Positions 38,818 to 47,318 of a DNA stretch of 64,000 nucleotides are shown one piece after another (position 1 is the stretch's first letter; each line of letters opens with the position of its first letter). The stretch comes from a bacterium. Lineage in GTDB: Bacteria; SAR324; XYD2-FULL-50-16. The stretch covers positions 30,692 to 94,691 of the forward strand of contig JAHJTV010000017.1 in NCBI GenBank assembly GCA_018829445.1, given 5' to 3'. Below the pieces are notes generated by a model. It was not told the origin of the DNA, ran no database searches, and worked only from the letters and a program-made list of their open reading frames with translations. The position numbers were made by a program, and so were the translations under genes.

Positions 38818-40485
38818 ATGAGATCAAACCTCAATAGAACTTCTATCTTATTAATAGCCCTGCTCCTTTTTTCCGTTATCTTCCTGTTAGCAGGCCTGGG
38901 CAGCAATATGTTGATTGACTGGGATGAGAATATTTATGCCGAGGCAAGTCGGCAGATGATGGTGCGGGGAGACTATCTGAATATTGTCATTAATAATGAG
39001 AAGTTTGCGGAAAAACCGCCTTTTTTCTTTTGGGAACAAGTTCTTAGCTTTAAGCTGTTCGGAATTAATGAGTTTGCCGCCAGACTACCATCGGCTGTTG
39101 CCGGAATCTTGATGGTCTTGCTCTGTTTTTTTATCGGCGCCAAGATTCGATCTCCCCGGGTTGGACTAATTTGGGGAATTGTATTCCTGACTTGTCTTAT
39201 TCCTTCAAGTCTTGCAAGAGCCTCTGCTATCGATCATACCTTTAACCTCTTTATTACATCGGCTGCTTTTTTCCTCTACCTGTTTGACCGGAAATATCAG
39301 GTTTATCTGGATCAAAAAGAAAAAAACAGATCAGGGTTCTCATCTTTCAACCATTTGGCTTATCTTACAGCAGGAAGCATCTGTCTGGGACTTGCATTTC
39401 TCACTAAAAGTCCATTGGGCAGTGTAATAGCATTGGTGGCTTTCGGAGGTTTTAAATTATTTAATCGGAAACCTGCAGTCAGGATGGGTCATTTTCTCTT
39501 TTGTGCGGTTCTGTCATTATCCGTTGCCTTGTCATGGTATGTAGCCAATTGGGTTGTGTCTGGCGGTGATTTTATCGCTGAGTTTATACAGTTTCAGCTT
39601 AATGTATTTTCCAAGCCCTTACAGGGGCATCAGGGGCCGTTTTATTATCATTTTGTGATTGCCTTCTTTGGTTTGATTCCCTGGACGGCTTTTCTGTTCT
39701 CCTTTAAAATGGACAAGGTTTTCGCTGTTAATTCCCACTTTAAGCCACTGTTCTCCCTCTGTCTTGCCTGGATAACGTTTGTCCTGGTTATTACAGCTTT
39801 TGTATCCACAAAACTCCCTCACTATTCAGCTTCGGTTTATATTCCCTTTTCCCTGCTGATTGCCATGTCACTACATCAAAAAATGGAGTCACGGGAGAAG
39901 CTTCCCAAATGGGTCATTGTATTGTACGGTATACTGGGATGTGGATTGGCTGTTTTGACTATGGTCGTACCTAAGCTTGCAGACGAGTTTTTACGGCGCA
40001 AACAGATCGTGTTCAGCTTTTCCTGGCCAAATGGGTTGTACGTGGCCGGAGCGATAATGATAATCGTCTGCCTGGTTGGAGTCCTTCTATTTTGGAAAAA
40101 CAAACTAAAAGCCGGCATTGTTGCAACAGCTCTCTTAATGCTGGTTTTTACACAAAGCTTATGGCAATTCTTGATGCCGCCGTTTTTAAGCTATAATCAA
40201 CAGCCCCTGTTGGAAATGGTGGATGAATCTTACCAACGGGGAGGGAAGGTCGTGCTTTACAGGTTCATCTCCTTTGCAGCCCTTTTCTATGGCAAAAGAC
40301 CGATTGATATGCTCCATACCGACAAGTTTAATGCCGATCCGGCCATGCTGAACAAACGATATTCTCACGACCTGTTTGTGGTGTCGGACATAAGTTACAA
40401 AAAACGCCTGTTAAATGATTATCCGCTGGTGGAACACATCAGGGATAAAGGAACCTTCTCCTATTTTATAATAAAAAAGGAATGA
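38818..40485 (+). CDS. ArnT/PMT-type membrane glycosyltransferase (GT-C fold)
   Basis: The 555-residue protein has about twelve membrane helices and a C-terminal soluble tail. It carries the conserved first-loop motif WDENIYAEASRQM, whose Asp-Glu pair is the catalytic and metal site of ArnT-like transferases, followed by EKPPFFFW. These enzymes transfer a sugar from undecaprenyl phosphate to an acceptor such as lipid A, a glycan or a protein in the periplasm. It starts 10 bases after the DPM1-like gene and overlaps the following recX-like gene by four bases. Confidence 0.88.
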   Translation: MRSNLNRTSILLIALLLFSVIFLLAGLGSNMLIDWDENIYAEASRQMMVRGDYLNIVINNEKFAEKPPFFFWEQVLSFKLFGINEFAARLPSAVAGILMVLLCFFIGAKIRSPRVGLIWGIVFLTCLIPSSLARASAIDHTFNLFITSAAFFLYLFDRKYQVYLDQKEKNRSGFSSFNHLAYLTAGSICLGLAFLTKSPLGSVIALVAFGGFKLFNRKPAVRMGHFLFCAVLSLSVALSWYVANWVVSGGDFIAEFIQFQLNVFSKPLQGHQGPFYYHFVIAFFGLIPWTAFLFSFKMDKVFAVNSHFKPLFSLCLAWITFVLVITAFVSTKLPHYSASVYIPFSLLIAMSLHQKMESREKLPKWVIVLYGILGCGLAVLTMVVPKLADEFLRRKQIVFSFSWPNGLYVAGAIMIIVCLVGVLLFWKNKLKAGIVATALLMLVFTQSLWQFLMPPFLSYNQQPLLEMVDESYQRGGKVVLYRFISFAALFYGKRPIDMLHTDKFNADPAMLNKRYSHDLFVVSDISYKKRLLNDYPLVEHIRDKGTFSYFIIKKE

Positions 40486-41285
40486 AGAAAAAACCCCTGA
40501 AAATAACCTGGCGATCCTGGTGCTTATACAAGCTTGCCAAAAGAGACTATTCTGCAAATGAACTTACCCAGGCGATTCTTCAGAGGGCGAAGGAATCAGA
40601 GCAAGTTGTAGACCCGGCGCCGATTATTGATAAGCTGGTTGCTGAAGGAGTAATTGACGACGAACGATACATCCAGAGCCAGATCCGTCTTCATACCGAT
40701 AGTTATAGTATAAAAGGCCCCCGTGTTCTCAAAGATAAACTCCGCCAGAAAGGTGGTATAACCCAAGATCAGATTGATCAACACCTTGATGTAAACGATT
40801 CCCGTTGGGCCGATCTGGCCAAGGAGAGTCGATCCAAATTCTTGTTGGAAAAGGGTATAAACCTGGAAAACGGGAATAAGGTTCCAATTAAGCTGTATAG
40901 TAAACTAAAGCAACAACTGTTTCGAAAGGGATTTACGCGTTCTCAAATTGATGCTGCAATGGAGGGAATGGTTCCTGATTATCATGAAGAGTCCAATTTT
41001 AGTTCGCTGGAAGTGGAACGGATGGTTCAAAAACAGATCATCTCAGGTAAAGGACCTTATGCAATTAAACAGGACTTAAAACAAAAAGGAATTGAAGAGA
41101 CGATTATTCACGAGTTTCTGGACTTTGAAGACGAACAGTGGATTCTCACTGCAAAATCTACTCTGGAGAAAAAATTCCGGGGAGAAAAACCCAGCTCTTC
41201 CGCAAAAAAACGGAAACAAATCGAGTTTCTTCTCAGAAAAGGATTTAGTATGGAGCAGGCTAAAGCCGCGGTCGAAGATAAATAA
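40482..41285 (+). CDS. RecX-family protein with duplicated three-helix units
   Basis: RecX proteins bind RecA filaments and modulate recombination. The 267-residue protein is larger than most RecX (about 150-165). It begins with the typical ALYKLAKRDYSANEL-like pattern and a segment VIDDERYIQSQIRL, then repeats the same units (GKGPYAIKQDLKQKGI, KQIEFLLRKGFSMEQA). I read it as two RecX-like arrays in tandem. It is not near recA. Its ATG overlaps the stop of the ArnT-like gene (ATGA), so it is translationally coupled to a glycan operon, an unusual setting. RecX identity is fairly secure; the function in this place is not. Confidence 0.82.
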   Translation: MKKKPLKITWRSWCLYKLAKRDYSANELTQAILQRAKESEQVVDPAPIIDKLVAEGVIDDERYIQSQIRLHTDSYSIKGPRVLKDKLRQKGGITQDQIDQHLDVNDSRWADLAKESRSKFLLEKGINLENGNKVPIKLYSKLKQQLFRKGFTRSQIDAAMEGMVPDYHEESNFSSLEVERMVQKQIISGKGPYAIKQDLKQKGIEETIIHEFLDFEDEQWILTAKSTLEKKFRGEKPSSSAKKRKQIEFLLRKGFSMEQAKAAVEDK

Positions 41286-41444
41286 CAGACCCTTGTCGTA
41301 ACCTTTACTCCATGTAGAATGAGTATAATAAAAAAATACTGCCAGTAAAATCATTTATAAGAACGGAAAAGAGGATTAAATCCTGCATGTCAATTACCGG
41401 GAACTCAAAGAGGCTATTGGTATTAACCCAGTTTGGAGGAAAAA

Positions 41445-41930
41445 ATGTCCGAAATATCAAATCTCTATACCTCTAATCAGACTATCTATCGTACGAACTC
41501 AAAAAGCAGTTCTTCGAGGGGAAAGAATGGTGATATCAAACACATAGTTTTTCAGGATGGAGAACCGGTGATGACTGAAATCATCAAGGTAAGTACCGAT
41601 CCTGATGACACCCAGAAAAAAGATCATAATCAGTCGCCCAGAAGAATCAAAGATAGAGCTTCGGGGAACAAGGAAAAAAGAAGTAGCGAAGAGGTTCTGC
41701 AAAGAAAAAAAAGAAAGCTTTCGGAAAGACTTAAAATGGCAGTTCAGAAATCGCAGACATTGTGGAGCGAAAAAGAGGGGATTTGGCTATCCTACCAGGG
41801 AAGCACCGGTTTTCTGGTAAAATTGTTTGACGATGCAGATCGATGTACCAGCAGTACCTTGATGACTCAAAACCAGATTATTGAGAGTACTATCCCCGGT
41901 CTCCTGGATGCCGGCTGGAAAATAATATAG
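41445..41930 (+). CDS. Hypothetical basic, hydrophilic protein
   Basis: I do not recognise this 161-residue protein. The start is an ATG at 41445 with an excellent GGAGG five bases upstream. The first 115 residues are hydrophilic, Ser/Lys/Arg-rich and probably disordered. The last 45 residues look like a small folded domain (WLSYQGSTGFLVKLFDD, then a helix and GWKII). No signal peptide or membrane segment is seen. It lies alone between the CDP-sugar operon and a convergent secreted-protein gene. Confidence 0.6.
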   Translation: MSEISNLYTSNQTIYRTNSKSSSSRGKNGDIKHIVFQDGEPVMTEIIKVSTDPDDTQKKDHNQSPRRIKDRASGNKEKRSSEEVLQRKKRKLSERLKMAVQKSQTLWSEKEGIWLSYQGSTGFLVKLFDDADRCTSSTLMTQNQIIESTIPGLLDAGWKII

Positions 41931-41934
41931 ATGC

Positions 41935-41963
41935 TTGGGTCAGGTTTTAAGCCTGACTCCCAA
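41935..41963. terminator. Bidirectional hairpin between convergent genes
   Basis: TTGGG-TCAGG pairs with CCTGA-CT-CCCAA around a seven-base loop, ten pairs with one two-base bulge. It lies between the stop codons of the two convergent genes. No long T-run follows on either strand. Confidence 0.5.
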
Positions 41964-41970
41964 ATCCGGA

Positions 41971-42711
41971 TTACTCCAGAAAAAAGTCGTATTCTTCGGA
42001 GAGCTTTTTTTTGCAGATTTGAGGAACATCGCTGACCGGTTTTAATTCATCATCTTCCTCATATTGAAGAATGAGCATATCATTCTCTCGATATATACCG
42101 ATAGGATCTTCATCGCCCCAGATGAATTTATCACCTAAAATCAAACCATCAGAGACATCATTGTATTCCCCGTTCAAGAGTTCACAGGTAACAAATTTGT
42201 CTTCCTCATCAATGAAAAAATAGATTTCTTCAATATCGCCTTCATCTTCCCATTTGACGTACCATATTCCGGTATATACTGATTCTGAATCCGGGAGCTT
42301 TTCGCATTTATCGGGAATCAGACTTTGATAGGCATTGCAGATATTTTCTCTTTCCTCTTCATCGGAACGGAATATGGCGATTAGTATTGCTTGTTGAAGT
42401 CCTCTTAATCCCGGTGAGGTGGACTCCCCCAATGAACTGATATCAGGGCCTTTAAGGGAAATTGTGATTGGAACTTGGTTGCTCAGTACAGAGATTGAAT
42501 ATAGACAATCATTTTTGCCGACTCCCCCATCCGGTATCTGCTTAACCTCACCCACAAATTCAGTGACAAGGGTTGTCGCTAAATCAAATACTGTTGAATA
42601 TTCAAAAGAAGAAGTGTTTTCCACCAGCAAGTAACATGAACTAGCAGTAATCTTCTGAGTAAGCAAAACCATAAGCAGAAAACAAAAGCTCAGGATTAAA
42701 CAGCGTTTCAT
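41971..42711 (-). CDS. Secreted acidic protein of unknown function
   Basis: I do not recognise the family. The 246-residue product has a clean signal peptide (hydrophobic core about 5-20, cleavage likely after TASS), and is strongly acidic in its second half with many Glu/Asp and aromatic residues. It has several Cys residues that could form disulfides in the periplasm. The N-terminal half (about 25-120) shows alternating strand-like patterns. It lies 28 bases downstream of a chemoreceptor gene in the same direction and may be co-transcribed with it. Confidence 0.6.
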   Translation of the reverse strand: MKRCLILSFCFLLMVLLTQKITASSCYLLVENTSSFEYSTVFDLATTLVTEFVGEVKQIPDGGVGKNDCLYSISVLSNQVPITISLKGPDISSLGESTSPGLRGLQQAILIAIFRSDEEERENICNAYQSLIPDKCEKLPDSESVYTGIWYVKWEDEGDIEEIYFFIDEEDKFVTCELLNGEYNDVSDGLILGDKFIWGDEDPIGIYRENDMLILQYEEDDELKPVSDVPQICKKKLSEEYDFFLE

Positions 42712-42739
42712 AGCGACACAGGAATTATGGTCAGATCTC

Positions 42740-44854
42740 CTAAAATCCTTCGAAATTTATTTTCTTCATTCCGGAGCGTGACGGTTCAATAAGCAAAGTT
42801 TTTTCAGGTGTTTTTTTGTAAGTATCATCCTTGGATACCATGGAAACTTCACCTTGTCTAATCCTGAATTCATTCATCAATCTCTGCAGGTTGGATGCCT
42901 GTCGTGCAAGTTCTTCAGAAGCTGATGCGGTTTCTTCGGAAATCGATGAGTTATTCTGAATAACGGTATTGACCTGAGTTAAAGCCTTATTAATTTCGTC
43001 GATTCCACTGCTTTGCTCCTTGGAGGATTCAGAGATTTCTTCAATAATATCATTTACTTTGATGATACTCGTGTTGATTTCCTGCAATGCTTCCGCTGCT
43101 TTATCAGCTTTTTCCACACCGTTTTCCACTTCATTAACGGAATTACTAAGCAGATCAGTAGTATTCTTGGCCGCTTTTGCACTTCGGGCAGCCAGGTTCC
43201 TGACCTCTTCGGCGACTACTGCAAACCCTTTCCCATACTTGCCCGCACGTGCCGCTTCAACAGCTGCATTTAGTGCCAGCAGGTTAGTCTGAAACGCAAT
43301 CTCATCGATATCTTTAATGATTTTGGAGACATTGGTACTGGTATCCTTGATCTCTTTGATGGATTCCAGCAGTGTTTTCATGTGACTGTTTCCGTTTTCC
43401 ACAGCTACCTGAGTTTGGCTAATCAACTGCCTGGCCTGGATTGCGTTTTCATCATTTGTTTTGGTTTTGGCATCAATCTCATTCATTGAGGAAGCGATTT
43501 CCTCCAGGCTTGCGGCCTGTTCAGTTGTCCCGGCAGCCAGGGATTGGGCGGAATCTGTCAGCTCTTTTGATCCAACATTGACCTGGGTACTATTGGAAAT
43601 TACCTGGACAATGGTATCGCTCAGCATTTCTATGGATTGATTGATGCTTTCTTTAAGATTATTAAAATCTCCTTCCAGTCCTGCTGTTACTACTTTTGAA
43701 AGATCTCCCTCTTTTACAGCTCCCATCACCAGGCTGATATCCGAAATGGCGAGTTGAAGATCTCCTGCCATTTTTGACATAGCCTTGGCCAAATCCCCGA
43801 TTTCATCCTTTTGATCAATATCAATCGAAGCATTAAGATTACCCAGGGCGATTTCACTGGCAAAATCCACTCCTTTTTTAATATTCTTAGCCAAGGAGAA
43901 AGCAAACAGGAAGAAAATGATTAATGATGCCACAATAGAGATTAATGAAAGACCAATGATCAGGTTCCTGAGAGTAATAATGGGTTTCATGAATTCGGCA
44001 TCAGAGACAGTTAATCCCACACCCCAATCAGTGCTTTCTATTCTTGCATATCCGGCAGATTTTTCAACTCCTTGAAATGTATAACTAGCAATACCTGTTT
44101 TTTGTGCATTCATTTTACCAATGAGAGTCTTTAATCCCTCGACATCATTTAGATTGGTTTTCATTACATGTTTTGGATCCGGATGAGCCAATGTTAATCC
44201 ATTTTTATCAATGATGAATGGATATCCACTTTCACCAAATTTTTCGGCAATAACAATATCATTGATAAAACCGACATCCAGAATATGAATCAGTACTCCA
44301 ATAATGCTGTTGGTAGATGAGTATATGGGGGCAGCTAATGAAATAAAGGGTTTACCGGTAACTTTATTTAGGGCGGCCTCGCCAATGTTTGCTTTACCGC
44401 CTAAAGCCACTTTGAAGTATCCACGGTCCGCAATGGAAACACCTCCGTATTTTGCGGCACTGGCTGCAACCACAATTCCCTCTTTGGATACTGCTGCAAT
44501 CACCTGAGTTTTTTCACCCAGACCTTTTGTCGCAGCAAATTTTTCAAAATAGCTGTTCAGGTTTTTTATATTCTCTGCGGCAGCCTCTTTACCATCCGAA
44601 TCCAATATTGTCATAGTTGCAACCACTTCCGGAGATATGGAAGTGCTTATGGTTAGTTTTTTCTCTTCCTGCAGAGTAGAATCAACCAATTCCGCAATGG
44701 AGCGCGATTTGGACAGCAGTTGCTGATTGGTCGATGTTCGAAGGCTGGCGCCGGTTTGCACACTAACCACAAAGCCAATAATTAAAAGCGGGATTAAAAG
44801 AAGCGACCCACCAATTGTAATCAATTTGGGGGCAAGTTTTACATTTTTAAACAT
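42740..44854 (-). CDS. Methyl-accepting chemotaxis protein with Cache sensor
   Basis: This chemoreceptor has 704 residues. I chose the ATG at 44854, with GGAG seven bases upstream. Domains are TM1 (about 9-33), a periplasmic double Cache domain (about 40-285) with the [13 protein letters not shown] and [13 protein letters not shown] motifs, TM2 (about 295-322), HAMP (about 322-375) and a coiled-coil signalling domain. The conserved hairpin tip is at about 516-562. Cache domains of this type bind small organic ligands; the ligand is unknown. The signalling tip is almost identical to those of the other two receptors in the window, so all should feed the same CheA pathway. Confidence 0.93.
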   Translation of the reverse strand: MFKNVKLAPKLITIGGSLLLIPLLIIGFVVSVQTGASLRTSTNQQLLSKSRSIAELVDSTLQEEKKLTISTSISPEVVATMTILDSDGKEAAAENIKNLNSYFEKFAATKGLGEKTQVIAAVSKEGIVVAASAAKYGGVSIADRGYFKVALGGKANIGEAALNKVTGKPFISLAAPIYSSTNSIIGVLIHILDVGFINDIVIAEKFGESGYPFIIDKNGLTLAHPDPKHVMKTNLNDVEGLKTLIGKMNAQKTGIASYTFQGVEKSAGYARIESTDWGVGLTVSDAEFMKPIITLRNLIIGLSLISIVASLIIFFLFAFSLAKNIKKGVDFASEIALGNLNASIDIDQKDEIGDLAKAMSKMAGDLQLAISDISLVMGAVKEGDLSKVVTAGLEGDFNNLKESINQSIEMLSDTIVQVISNSTQVNVGSKELTDSAQSLAAGTTEQAASLEEIASSMNEIDAKTKTNDENAIQARQLISQTQVAVENGNSHMKTLLESIKEIKDTSTNVSKIIKDIDEIAFQTNLLALNAAVEAARAGKYGKGFAVVAEEVRNLAARSAKAAKNTTDLLSNSVNEVENGVEKADKAAEALQEINTSIIKVNDIIEEISESSKEQSSGIDEINKALTQVNTVIQNNSSISEETASASEELARQASNLQRLMNEFRIRQGEVSMVSKDDTYKKTPEKTLLIEPSRSGMKKINFEGF

Positions 44855-45329
44855 CAAAAATCTCCATTAATTGCGATAATGAGTCTTTTGGCAGAACTCG
44901 TGATATTGTGACCATTTGTATTTCTTACTCAATTTTAAAGTACCAATTGCTATATTACGATGAACTCTTCCTGAAGTAAAGAAATAACATTAATAACCTA
45001 AACTGATAATAAGAGATCTATCGAGTCTGGAACAGGAAACATCGGTTTATGGCTCATTTAGTAACTCCCTTACCGGATCTGATTTTCTCTAATCTGTTTC
45101 CATTCAAAACATTTTTGGTGATGCATCAGAATTTTTGTTAAAAAATTGGGTCATCTTTGATGATCAGAAAAACAGAGATGAATGTTATCATTGACATTTA
45201 TGTAATCATGTGAAAATAAGCATCTGTCGTACATGCCGAATTAGAATATTATTTCCTGATCGATCAAATCAATGGGTTATTAACAATCTGCTATTTAAAA
45301 AATGACTGTGACTAGCCAATAAAACTATC
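44855..45329. other. Intergenic region between chemoreceptor and lysis cassette
   Basis: 475 bases between divergent genes. TTGACA occurs at about 45193 and could be a -35 for the lysis cassette, but no matching -10 lies at normal spacing. The region is AT-rich and has no gene or strong repeat I can support. Confidence 0.35.
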
Positions 45330-45767
45330 ATGAATAGCTACAGCAGCAGTTCAAAGGAACGGCTTAAAGAGTGTCACCGTGATTTACAGCTGATCTTTTC
45401 GACGGTTTTGCAGAGTTGGGATCACACCATATTGACCGGGCATCGTGACAGGGAGGAACAGAACAAAAAATTCGTGTCAGGTCTTTCCCAGATTCAATGG
45501 CCCAATAGCAAACACAATTCTTTGCCAAGTATCGCTGTTGACGTATCTCCTTATCCTATACCGAAAAACTGGGGGGCAGGTAACCGGGATGAGTATGAGA
45601 AGTTTCGCTACTTTGCCTTTTATGTCCTGGGAGTGGCAGATATTCTTCTCCAACTGGGGCATATAGATCACGCACTCAGATGGGGCGGGGATTGGAATAT
45701 GAATCTTGATGTATCGGATCAAACCTTTAACGACTTAGTTCATTTTGAATTAACGGAGGAACAATAA
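45330..45767 (+). CDS. Endolysin-like M15-family peptidase
   Basis: The 145-residue protein matches the M15 L-alanyl-D-glutamate/D-Ala-D-Ala peptidase family found in phage endolysins. Zinc ligands are visible as His62 (NSKHN), Asp71 (AVDVSPYP) and His138 (DLVHFEL), with the family motifs TGHRDREEQ and RWGGDWN. It would cut peptide stems of peptidoglycan. There is no signal peptide, so it needs a holin or lysis to reach the wall. The next gene encodes a holin-like protein and overlaps by one base. No phage structural genes are nearby. Confidence 0.88.
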   Translation: MNSYSSSSKERLKECHRDLQLIFSTVLQSWDHTILTGHRDREEQNKKFVSGLSQIQWPNSKHNSLPSIAVDVSPYPIPKNWGAGNRDEYEKFRYFAFYVLGVADILLQLGHIDHALRWGGDWNMNLDVSDQTFNDLVHFELTEEQ

Positions 45768-46297
45768 TGGACCCGATTTCAATTGGAATGACCTTAATGA
45801 AATTTGCACCAAGCATTGCCGGTTGGATTTTTAAAAAAGATGTCTCAGACAAGGTATCAAAAGTGGTTGAGGTTGCCCAGACCATCTCCGGTGAAAAAGA
45901 TGAGGACAAAATCCTGGCAAAACTGGAAAAGGACAAGGATCTGGCCGCCAGTTTTCAACACGCCGTTGCTTCAATGGAACTGGAAATACTGAGAGAGGAA
46001 AACAAACGGATCGATGCCGTCAATCAAACCATGAGGGCCGAATCAAAAAGTGAGAAGTGGCCTCAATACAGTTGGAGACCCTTTAACGGTTTTTTGTTTG
46101 GAATTACCTTGTTCTCAAATTATATCATTTTCCCGCTTTTCGGAAAACCCACCCAGTCAATCCCTGAAATCGTATTTGTAATGTGGGGAGCTGTTCTGGG
46201 GGTAACGGCTTGGCATAGGGGAGTTCAGAAAAGGGAGGAGTCCTCCGGCGGGATTAAAACCAATCTGGGAAATGTTATCAGCAGGACTTTAAAGTAG
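45767..46297 (+). CDS. GTA-type 3TM holin-like membrane protein
   Basis: The 176-residue protein resembles the 3TM holins described for gene transfer agent release. It has a short hydrophobic N-terminal segment (about 5-22), a charged coiled coil (30-98), then the SWRPFNGF motif and two membrane helices (about 106-126 and 133-150), and a basic C terminus. It would let the upstream endolysin reach the cell wall. Its ATG overlaps the endolysin stop codon (TAATG) and a GGAGG-type ribosome site lies within the endolysin end, so the pair is translationally coupled. A terminator follows. Confidence 0.8.
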   Translation: MDPISIGMTLMKFAPSIAGWIFKKDVSDKVSKVVEVAQTISGEKDEDKILAKLEKDKDLAASFQHAVASMELEILREENKRIDAVNQTMRAESKSEKWPQYSWRPFNGFLFGITLFSNYIIFPLFGKPTQSIPEIVFVMWGAVLGVTAWHRGVQKREESSGGIKTNLGNVISRTLK

Positions 46298-46346
46298 TGT
46301 GTAAATCAAATTTTCATGTCAATATTAGCAGGAAAAACTGGAAGAA

Positions 46347-46384
46347 CACCTTAGAATTAATCGCAAGGTGATTTTTAGTTTTTG
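46347..46384 (+). terminator. Intrinsic terminator after the endolysin-holin pair
   Basis: CACCTT (46347-46352) and AAGGTG (46365-46370) form a six-pair stem with a 12-base loop, followed by ATTTTTAGTTTTT. It lies 50 bases after the holin stop, so the two lysis genes form a closed bicistronic unit. Confidence 0.65.
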
Positions 46385-46428
46385 TGTGGGTATCAGTTTT
46401 TTTAATAGAAATTTAAAAGGAGCATCAG

Positions 46429-47286
46429 ATGGCTAACCTAAAAGGGAAGAAAGTTGTTGTTACCGGTGGTGCCATGGGAATTGGCCTTGCCGTCTGTAAA
46501 AGACTGGTTCGTGAAGAATGTGATGTGACCATCTGGGATTTGAATCAAGAGGCAATAGAAACCGCCTTAAAAGAGCTTTCGGGAGAAGGAGGCAAAGTAT
46601 TTGGTTATACTTGTGATGTTTCGGACAAAGAAAGTGTAAAGGAACTTGCTGATCAGGCTCGGCAAGATATGGGTCAGGTCGATATTCTGATCAACAACGC
46701 CGGATTCGTCCGACATGGAATGTTCTGGGAACAACCTGTGGAAAACGCTATAAGACAGATGGAGGTTAATGTTAACGCCCTGTTTTACAGTATTCATGAG
46801 TTTCTACCCGAGATGATGGAGCGGGATTCAGGGCATATTGTAAACGTTTCCTCCGGGGTGGCTTTTTCAAGCGCTCCCGGATTGGCGGCCTACACAACAT
46901 CTAAATGGGCGGTATGGGGGATGACAGATGTGTTGCGACTGGAAGTGCTGAATGCTGGCAAAAAGGGAGTTAAGTTCACTTCGGTACACCCGGGGAATAT
47001 CCTTTCCGGTATGTTTGAAGGGTTTGCCTTAAATGCTTTTGGTACTTTGTTTGCGCCACCTGTCAAGGATCATGATGTGATCGCCAAAGGCATTGTTGAA
47101 TCCGGGTTGAAGAAAGATCGACACCTGGTGGTTCGTCCCCGTCGTCTTTATTTTTCGATGATGATTCGAGGATTGGTACCCGATGTTTTTATGGGGAAAC
47201 TGGCATTGATGGCCGGACTCGGCAACTGTGTTTCCAAATACAAAGGTCGGAAGGGGTTAGCTCACAGTGATGCTGCAGCCGAATGA
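46429..47286 (+). CDS. Short-chain dehydrogenase/reductase
   Basis: The 285-residue classical SDR has the cofactor motif TGGAMGIG (12-19), NNAG (89-92), and the catalytic Ser141/142, Tyr155 and Lys159 (YTTSK). Asp37 after the second strand (WDLN) favours NAD(H). A C-terminal hydrophobic segment (about 240-262) suggests contact with membranes or a lipid-like substrate. AAAGGAG precedes the ATG. It is a single gene, convergent with the NMT1 kinase. The substrate is unknown. Confidence 0.88.
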   Translation: MANLKGKKVVVTGGAMGIGLAVCKRLVREECDVTIWDLNQEAIETALKELSGEGGKVFGYTCDVSDKESVKELADQARQDMGQVDILINNAGFVRHGMFWEQPVENAIRQMEVNVNALFYSIHEFLPEMMERDSGHIVNVSSGVAFSSAPGLAAYTTSKWAVWGMTDVLRLEVLNAGKKGVKFTSVHPGNILSGMFEGFALNAFGTLFAPPVKDHDVIAKGIVESGLKKDRHLVVRPRRLYFSMMIRGLVPDVFMGKLALMAGLGNCVSKYKGRKGLAHSDAAAE

Positions 47287-47318
47287 CGGGATCTTCAGAA
47301 AGACTTATATTTAACAAT

